DNA of 64,000 bases from Christiangramia sediminis (lineage in GTDB: Bacteria; Bacteroidota; Bacteroidia; Flavobacteriales; Flavobacteriaceae), in assembly GCF_020552705.1 (NCBI RefSeq), contig NZ_JAJBZG010000002.1, positions 496,001 to 560,000 of the forward strand, read 5' to 3'. Positions 58,562-64,000 of the stretch are shown piece after piece. A program made the translations under genes and the position numbers. Every line of letters begins with the position of its first letter. The stretch's first letter is position 1. The notes under the pieces were generated by a model, which worked only from the letters and a program-made list of their open reading frames with translations, made no database searches and had not been told where the DNA came from.

Positions 58562-59506
58562 CTACATAAGACCTCTTCCGGTTTTATTTAGCTTGTCGTC
58601 TGTTTGATATTCCTTGGATAGTTTGTCCAGAACCCCATTTATGAAAATACTACTTTTTGGGGTACTATATTCCTTGGCAATTTCGAGATATTCATTGATA
58701 GTTACCTTTACCGGGATACTGGTGAATTTTAAAAATTCGCAAATAGCCATTTTTATAAGCACCATATCCACTTCAGCAATTCTGTCTTTATCCCAGTTGG
58801 GTGTTTTACCCAGCATTTCTTCAGAAAGATCTTCATCATTAAGGTAGGTCTTTCTGAAAAGTTTTATGGCAAACTCCTTATCCTCTTCGTTTTTGAACAA
58901 CTGAGTGATCCTTTTTTCTCTTCCTGTAGATTCTTTCAGTTTCTGAAGGAATTTTAAGATCGCAGTATTCACTAATGGAAGGTCATCTACCCAGGTAAGC
59001 TTTTTATCCTCAAGATACTCGTAAAGCTTATCATTAGGCGCAATGATCTCTTTGAAAATATGAACTATAAAATTTTTATCTTCTTTAAAACTACTCTCGC
59101 GTGTTTCCATGTATTCCTGGTACGTAGAGCTGTTTCTAATCTCATTCCAAATGATCGCCACATATTCATCGTCCTGTTTCCAGTGATTGATCTTATGTTT
59201 TTCCAGCGCATCCTGGATACTTTCATTCTCGTTAAGTATCTGGAAGACCTGATTATCCACAAACTTTCGATTAGGATCTTTCTCTTCGCTGGTCGCTAAA
59301 TGCTTCTGTTGTGATTTTTCTAAATAGGTTTCTGCATGTTCCCTTATCTCCGTGATCAGACTAATTTGGAGTAAGTATAGATCATACATTTCCTGCATAC
59401 TTTTGAGCAGGAATTTTTCTTCAGTGGCAAGGTTATCATTCTGGCTTTGGTTAAAAGCGTATAGAGACTGCATTACTTTAACCCTGATATGTCTTCTTGT
59501 CAACAT
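58562..59506 (-). CDS. nusB: Transcription antitermination factor NusB (long form)
   Basis: 314-residue NusB; classical NusB has about 140 residues. The first lines (MLTRRHIRVKVMQSLYAFNQ) and the C-terminal half (WDKDRIAEVDMVLIKMAICE, PVKVTINEYLEIAKEYS, SIFINGVLDKL) match NusB, while about 150 middle residues are a helical insertion found in Bacteroidota. Acts in rRNA antitermination with NusE. Start ATG 59506. Confidence 0.9.
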   Translation of the reverse strand: MLTRRHIRVKVMQSLYAFNQSQNDNLATEEKFLLKSMQEMYDLYLLQISLITEIREHAETYLEKSQQKHLATSEEKDPNRKFVDNQVFQILNENESIQDALEKHKINHWKQDDEYVAIIWNEIRNSSTYQEYMETRESSFKEDKNFIVHIFKEIIAPNDKLYEYLEDKKLTWVDDLPLVNTAILKFLQKLKESTGREKRITQLFKNEEDKEFAIKLFRKTYLNDEDLSEEMLGKTPNWDKDRIAEVDMVLIKMAICEFLKFTSIPVKVTINEYLEIAKEYSTPKSSIFINGVLDKLSKEYQTDDKLNKTGRGLM

Positions 59507-59535
59507 AATTGTAAAAGAACTTTTAGAAATTAGAA

Positions 59536-59563
59536 AGGGCGAAAGAGTTTTCTCTTTCGCCCT
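59536..59563 (-). terminator. Hairpin between the leucine-type dehydrogenase and nusB
   Basis: 12-bp perfect stem AGGGCGAAAGAG/CTCTTTCGCCCT with a four-base loop. On the minus strand it is followed by TTCTAATTTC, a weak T-tract. It lies after the dehydrogenase stop and 30 bases before nusB; probably a terminator, perhaps partial. Confidence 0.7.
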
Positions 59564-59590
59564 GCAAAAATATCAATTAATTAGAACTGA

Positions 59591-60694
59591 CTAATTTAAA
59601 TTTTGATTTTTTCTGTCCTCAATTCTTTGTTTTGCGATCTGCAAAGCAGCAAAATGAGTGGTAATATCGTCTTTAGCCGCTTTTTCAAGAATTCTAAGCG
59701 TAGTATTATAGATATTTTCAGTCTTACGCATAATTTCCTGACGGTCATAATTCTCAAGTTCAGCATACACGTTTATAATCCCACCTGCGTTAATAAGGAA
59801 ATCTGGCGCATAAACGATACCCTTTTTCTGAAGGATCTCACCATGGGCAACCTCATCTGCTAATTGGTTGTTAGCTGCACCGGCAATGATATCTACCTTA
59901 AGTCTCTGGATAGTTTCATCATTAATGGTGGCTCCCAAAGCACATGGCGCATAAATATCCATATCTGCACCGTAAATATCTCTTTCCGTAAAAATATGAA
60001 CTCCGTGTTTTTTACTTATTTCCTGTAAACGCTCTTCGTTAATATCACTTATATAAACCTCAGCTCCGTCTGAAGAAAGGTATTCAACAAGTGTTTCACC
60101 CACGTGACCAATTCCCTGAACCAATACTTTCTTTCCTTCAAGATCATCAGATCCATATTTGAATTTTGCAGAAGCTTTTATTCCCATAAAAACCCCGTAT
60201 GCTGTAATGGGTGAAGGATTCCCGGAACCTCCTTTAGATTCTGAAATTCCCGTTACATAAGGAGTGACCTCACGTACCGTATCCATATCTGAAGTTTCCA
60301 TTCCAACATCCTCTGCCGTGATATATTTCCCGCCTAAAGAATGTACAAATTCACCAAATCTTTTCATAAGCGCCGGAGTCTTATCTTTCTTCGCATCACC
60401 GATAATTACCGCTTTTCCGCCACCAAGATTTAAACCCGTGATCGCACTTTTAAAAGTCATTCCACGGGAAAGACGTAAAACATCATTCACGGCCTCCCAT
60501 TCACTGGTATAATTCCACATCCTGGTTCCTCCCAAAGCAGGACCTAAAACCGTGTTGTGAATACCAATTATTGCCTTTAAACCTGTATCTTTGTCGTTGC
60601 AAAAAACGATTTGCTCGTGTTCATCGAACGACACCTGTCCGAATACCGGGGCAGACTTTTTTAGTTCATTTGCATTTAGAACGTCAACTTGCAT
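59591..60694 (-). CDS. Leucine/Glu/Phe/Val dehydrogenase family
   Basis: 367-residue NAD-dependent amino acid dehydrogenase. The catalytic lysine region is GLNLGGGKAVIIGDAKKDK (about residues 89-107); the nucleotide fold is GIGHVGETLVEYLSSDGAEV (about 192-211). Size and sequence fit leucine dehydrogenase, which converts branched-chain amino acids to keto acids. Start ATG 60694. Single gene with hairpin behind; divergent from the ABC exporter. Confidence 0.9.
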   Translation of the reverse strand: MQVDVLNANELKKSAPVFGQVSFDEHEQIVFCNDKDTGLKAIIGIHNTVLGPALGGTRMWNYTSEWEAVNDVLRLSRGMTFKSAITGLNLGGGKAVIIGDAKKDKTPALMKRFGEFVHSLGGKYITAEDVGMETSDMDTVREVTPYVTGISESKGGSGNPSPITAYGVFMGIKASAKFKYGSDDLEGKKVLVQGIGHVGETLVEYLSSDGAEVYISDINEERLQEISKKHGVHIFTERDIYGADMDIYAPCALGATINDETIQRLKVDIIAGAANNQLADEVAHGEILQKKGIVYAPDFLINAGGIINVYAELENYDRQEIMRKTENIYNTTLRILEKAAKDDITTHFAALQIAKQRIEDRKNQNLN

Positions 60695-60747
60695 ATATTG
60701 TTGATTTTTAAATTATTCAGATTTTGAATTTGATCAAAAATCCGCTG

Positions 60748-60755
60748 CAAAAATA
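60748..60755 (-). promoter_or_regulatory. Possible -7 element of the amino acid dehydrogenase gene
   Basis: Minus strand TATTTTTG, 53 bases before the ATG; no clear -33 TTG. Confidence 0.35.
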
Positions 60756-60827
60756 ATAATATTTTAAAAAGCAGTGATTTTATACGTGTTAAATTACAGA
60801 ATCCTCAACTAAAGCTATATATCCTGA

Positions 60828-62585
60828 ATGAAAAATCTTCAGCATCTCAATAAATATTTTTATAAGTATAAATGGAAATTACTAATTGGACTGGTAATTA
60901 CCATAGCCGCCAGAATATTTGCCATTTATTACATCCCGCTTATTGGTAAAAGTACGGTGATCATCGAAAAATATATCAATGGTACTATTACAGATATTTC
61001 AGTCGTAAAGAGCGAACTGGCTTATAATATCGCCCTCATTGTGGGAACCACGCTTATAGCAGCCTTCCTAACTTTTCTTATGAGGCAAACATTCATTGTG
61101 GTCTCGAGGCATATGGAATATGACCTAAAAAATGAAGTTTTTGAACATTACCAGGACCTATCACTTAATTTCTACAAAAAGAACAGAACCGGTGACCTGA
61201 TGAACAGGATCAGTGAAGATGTTTCTAAAGTGAGGTTATATCTGGGGCCCGCCATCATGTATAGTGTTACGACCTTTACTTCTACTATCGTGGTGCTTAT
61301 TTTTATGATTCAGGCCGCGCCCGAGCTTACTTTATATACCGTAATTCCTTTACCTATCCTGGCTTTTTCAATTTATAAACTAAGTGTTGCCATTCATCAA
61401 AGAAGTACGGTGGTTCAGCAATATTTATCTAAACTTAATACGTTCACCCAGGAAAGTTTCAGTGGGATCGCGGTGATAAAATCTTACGGGATAGAACCTC
61501 AAACCAATACTAATTTCACTGAACTTTCTAACGGAAGTCGTGATAAAAATATAGATCTGGTAAAAGTCCAGGCCTTCTTCTTTCCATTAATGGTTTTATT
61601 GATCGGGATTAGTAATATTATAGTAATCTATATCGGCGGAAGGCAGATCATCTCGGGTCAAATTGCCAATATAGATGTACTGGTGGAGTTCATTCTGTAT
61701 GTTAACATGCTCACCTGGCCGGTAGCATCTATAGGCTGGGTAACTTCGCTCGTTCAACAGGCCGAGGCTTCGCAGGAACGTATCAATGAATTCCTGAGTG
61801 AAAAACCCGAGATCACAAATCCAAAGACAGAACCAGATAGCATTCGAGGAGATATTGCCTTTAAGAATGTGACTTTCACTTATGATGACACCAATATTAC
61901 TGCTTTAAAGAATATTTCTTTTGAAGTTAAAAAAGGTGAGACACTGGCTATTATTGGAAAAACCGGGTCAGGAAAATCGACGATATTGGAATTGATAGGT
62001 AGACTTTACGATATAGATCAGGGGGAGATCTTAATTGACGGAAGAAATATAGAAAAGCTGAATCTGGAAAGTCTTCGTGAAAGTATAGGATATGTCCCGC
62101 AGGATGCTTTTCTCTTCAGTGACAGTATTCGGAATAATATTAAATTCGGAAAAACTGAAGCTACCGAAGAAGAGATCATCACTGCTGCCAAGAATGCTTC
62201 TGTACATAAAAATATTATGGGCTTCAGCAAGGGCTACGATACGGTATTGGGAGAACGGGGTATTACCCTTTCAGGAGGACAAAAGCAGCGCGTATCTATT
62301 GCCAGGGCCATTATTCATGATCCTGAGATTCTTCTTTTTGACGATTGCCTTTCCGCAGTAGATACAGAAACCGAGGAAGAGATCCTGAATAATCTATTCC
62401 AAATCTCTAAGGAAAAGACCACTATAATTGTAAGCCATAGAATTTCTTCCGCTAAAAACGCTGATAAAATAATCATTCTTGAAGACGGGCAAATTGTTCA
62501 GGAAGGGACTCACCAGAACTTATTGAATACTCCCGGATACTACAAAGAACTTTACGCAAAACAGCTAAATGAAAAAGAAATGTGA
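60828..62585 (+). CDS. ABC exporter (fused permease and ATPase, MsbA-like)
   Basis: 585-residue half-transporter. Six-helix domain (residues 1-310) then ATPase with Walker A AIIGKTGSGKSTILEL (about 380), Q-loop VPQDAFLF, signature LSGGQKQR (about 485) and Walker B PEILLFDDCLSAVDTE. Works as a homo- or heterodimer exporting lipids or hydrophobic compounds; substrate unknown. Start ATG 60828. Confidence 0.92.
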   Translation: MKNLQHLNKYFYKYKWKLLIGLVITIAARIFAIYYIPLIGKSTVIIEKYINGTITDISVVKSELAYNIALIVGTTLIAAFLTFLMRQTFIVVSRHMEYDLKNEVFEHYQDLSLNFYKKNRTGDLMNRISEDVSKVRLYLGPAIMYSVTTFTSTIVVLIFMIQAAPELTLYTVIPLPILAFSIYKLSVAIHQRSTVVQQYLSKLNTFTQESFSGIAVIKSYGIEPQTNTNFTELSNGSRDKNIDLVKVQAFFFPLMVLLIGISNIIVIYIGGRQIISGQIANIDVLVEFILYVNMLTWPVASIGWVTSLVQQAEASQERINEFLSEKPEITNPKTEPDSIRGDIAFKNVTFTYDDTNITALKNISFEVKKGETLAIIGKTGSGKSTILELIGRLYDIDQGEILIDGRNIEKLNLESLRESIGYVPQDAFLFSDSIRNNIKFGKTEATEEEIITAAKNASVHKNIMGFSKGYDTVLGERGITLSGGQKQRVSIARAIIHDPEILLFDDCLSAVDTETEEEILNNLFQISKEKTTIIVSHRISSAKNADKIIILEDGQIVQEGTHQNLLNTPGYYKELYAKQLNEKEM

Positions 62586-62592
62586 AAATTTT

Positions 62593-62623
62593 TTGTTAGA
62601 TGTTAAAAATTTTTAGATTTTTG
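62593..62623 (+). promoter_or_regulatory. Possible promoter of the DUF3276 gene
   Basis: TTG, 18 bases, TAGATTTTTG (TA-TTTG with two extra bases), 38 bases before the ATG. Close to, not exactly, the consensus. Confidence 0.4.
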
Positions 62624-62660
62624 GACTCGACAATAACAAACCTATTAAAGAATCTATTTT

Positions 62661-63050
62661 ATGAGCGACAAGGGAATGATGGAGAAAGAAGAAATATTCT
62701 CTAAAGTTTTAAGAGCGGGAAGAAGAACTTATTTTTTCGACGTAAGATCTACCCGGGCTAACGATTACTACCTCACAATCACCGAGAGTAAGAAGTTTAC
62801 CAACGACGATGGCTCTTTCTACTACAAGAAACACAAGATCTACCTTTACAAAGAAGATTTTGATGGTTTTAGAGAGATCCTGGAAGAAATGACGAATTAT
62901 ATCGTTAATGAAAAAGGTGAAGAAGTAATAAGTGAACGCCATCAAAAAGATTTCAAAAAGGAATATGATGACGATGACAGCGAGAAAAATGCTGCTGCCA
63001 CCTCTTCAAATGCTGAGAAATTTACCGATGTAAGTTTCGACGACATATAA
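62661..63050 (+). CDS. PUR-domain nucleic acid-binding protein (DUF3276)
   Basis: 129-residue protein with a single PUR-alpha-like repeat (KVLRAGRRTYFFDVRSTRAN, YLTITESKKFTNDDGSFYYK, IYLYKEDFDGFREILEEM; residues 12-85) and an acidic, disordered tail. PUR proteins bind single-stranded nucleic acid; the Borrelia homologue regulates RNA and DNA. Start ATG 62661. Own promoter and terminator. Confidence 0.88.
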   Translation: MSDKGMMEKEEIFSKVLRAGRRTYFFDVRSTRANDYYLTITESKKFTNDDGSFYYKKHKIYLYKEDFDGFREILEEMTNYIVNEKGEEVISERHQKDFKKEYDDDDSEKNAAATSSNAEKFTDVSFDDI

Positions 63051-63071
63051 AAAATTACTTGCATTTAATTC

Positions 63072-63100
63072 AAACCGTCCCTTATCAGGACGGTTTTTTT
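63072..63100 (+). terminator. Terminator after the DUF3276 gene
   Basis: AAACCGTCC, seven-base loop, GGACGGTTT continuing into a T-run. Confidence 0.92.
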
Positions 63101-63128
63101 TATCTTAGGCTTTTCCAAAATCACAATA

Positions 63129-64000
63129 ATGCGCTTTATAACAAGTATCCTTCTATTATTTTCAGTTTTCTTCAGTCAGGCTCAGCAGGAAGAAATCAGC
63201 CTTGACTACTATCTTCCCGCTGATATTTCCTACAATTCAGAAATCCCAACTCCTCAGGAGATTATAGGTTTTGTTCCCGGTGAATGGCATGTAAGTCACG
63301 ACCGCCTTTTAACTTATATGAACAAGCTGGCCGAGGTCTCGCCAAGAATTCAAATTGAAAACCGTGGTTTTACCTATGAAGGAAGACCTCTGGTTTTACT
63401 TACTATTTCTTCGGAAGAAAATCTGGCAAATATTGAAGACATCAGGCAGAAACATGTGTCGCTGGTAGAGAATAATTCCGAATCTTTAAATACGGAAGAA
63501 ATGCCGGTGGTGATAAACCAGGGTTTTTCTATTCACGGGAATGAGGCCAGTGGATCAAATTCAGCCTTATTATATGCCTATTATTTAGCGGCGGCTGAAG
63601 GCGAAAAGATTGAAAAAGTACTGGATAACACAGTGATATTGCTTGATCCCGCATTTAACCCTGATGGCTTACAGAGGTTTGCATATTGGGCTAATACCAA
63701 CAAAAGTGAAAATATAAATCCAGATCCTCAGGATCGTGAATACAGTGAAGTATGGCCTGGGGGTAGAACCAACCATTACTGGTTTGATATGAACCGTGAC
63801 TGGTTACCAGTGCAGCTTCCGGAATCTCAGGCCAGAATAGCCACTTTTCATCAATGGTACCCAAATATCCTTACCGATCATCATGAAATGGGTTCTAATT
63901 CCACATTCTTTTTTCAACCTGGAATTCCTTCGAGAACACACCCGCTAACTCCGGAAATGAACCAGGATCTTACCAGGGAAATTGGCACCTATCATGCCCA
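63129..64000 (+). CDS. M14-family zinc carboxypeptidase (partial, N-terminal part)
   Basis: First 290 codons of a secreted peptidase that runs off the right edge. Signal peptide (MRFITSILLLFSVFFSQAQ). The M14 fold is shown by the HxxE zinc pair in NQGFSIHGNEASGSNSALL (about residue 137), the FNPDGLQRF segment (about residue 178) and DHHEMGSNSTFFFQPG with the third ligand His (about 250). Probably releases amino acids from peptides or cell-wall peptides. Start ATG 63129. The glutamate base and the end of the protein are outside the window. Confidence 0.9.
   Translation, partial: MRFITSILLLFSVFFSQAQQEEISLDYYLPADISYNSEIPTPQEIIGFVPGEWHVSHDRLLTYMNKLAEVSPRIQIENRGFTYEGRPLVLLTISSEENLANIEDIRQKHVSLVENNSESLNTEEMPVVINQGFSIHGNEASGSNSALLYAYYLAAAEGEKIEKVLDNTVILLDPAFNPDGLQRFAYWANTNKSENINPDPQDREYSEVWPGGRTNHYWFDMNRDWLPVQLPESQARIATFHQWYPNILTDHHEMGSNSTFFFQPGIPSRTHPLTPEMNQDLTREIGTYHA

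Overview
The window is chromosomal DNA of a low-GC Bacteroidota, most likely a marine member of the Flavobacteriaceae (Gramella/Christiangramia-like). Supporting evidence: the gene order of the RNA polymerase/ribosomal protein block, TTTG/TAnnTTTG-type promoters, almost no Shine-Dalgarno sequences except before rpsU, several families typical of Bacteroidota (DUF2851, DUF3276 PUR protein, DUF4856/imelysin, a long NusB), and a flavobacterial zeaxanthin cluster. The species assignment is inference.

Layout. 1-12.2 kb (minus strand): rpoC (cut by the left edge), rpoB, rplL, rplJ, rplA, rplK, nusG, secE, tRNA-Trp, tuf, tRNA-Thr(GGT), tRNA-Gly, tRNA-Tyr, tRNA-Thr(TGT), hpf, a Xer-type recombinase and rpsU. 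This is the gene-expression core, with hairpins between rplL/rpoB, rpoB/rpoC and tuf/tRNA-Trp. 12.3-31.2 kb: a mixed housekeeping and envelope region with a metallo-beta-lactamase-fold hydrolase, acyl-CoA dehydrogenase, two unusual AGCS-type amino-acid/cation symporter paralogues, DUF2851 and PspC proteins, SGNH lipoprotein, PLP beta-synthase, LolE/FtsX-like permease, NamZ-like DUF1343, YkgJ protein, two methyltransferases, a variant metzincin lipoprotein, an FKBP lipoprotein with calcium-type repeats, S4 protein, PyrR-like phosphoribosyltransferase and shikimate kinase. 31.3-31.8 kb: two identical tRNA-Lys genes and tRNA-Leu.

31.9-36.8 kb: a carotenoid operon headed by a MerR/cobalamin-binding regulator that resembles the B12 photoreceptor CarH, followed by crtI, crtB, crtZ and crtY. 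These encode desaturation, phytoene synthesis, ring hydroxylation and cyclisation, which together predict zeaxanthin. 36.8-46.2 kb: TlpA-like thioredoxin, aconitase, MoxR ATPase, a pair of SurA/PpiC-type periplasmic chaperones, SRPBCC protein, OmpH/Skp and guaB. 46.5-52.9 kb: a small twin-cysteine-cluster protein, then an apparent four-gene operon (DUF4856 lipoprotein, imelysin-like lipoprotein, a full-length vitamin-K-dependent gamma-carboxylase-like HTTM membrane protein, TonB-dependent receptor) that looks like a surface uptake system, probably for iron, with an unexplained carboxylase-like member. 53.0-64 kb: HMG-CoA lyase-like protein, LysE exporter, pyrD, pepT, YdeI-like protein, yajC, DUF1573, nusB, leucine-type dehydrogenase, ABC exporter, DUF3276 PUR protein and an M14 carboxypeptidase cut by the right edge.

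I see no CRISPR array, transposon, prophage or restriction system. The least explained parts are the VKGC-like operon, the CarH-like regulator with a Gln at the photo-ligand position, the AGCS fusions and the variant metzincin. No intergenic stretch over about 300 bases lacks an annotated gene once the tRNAs are counted.
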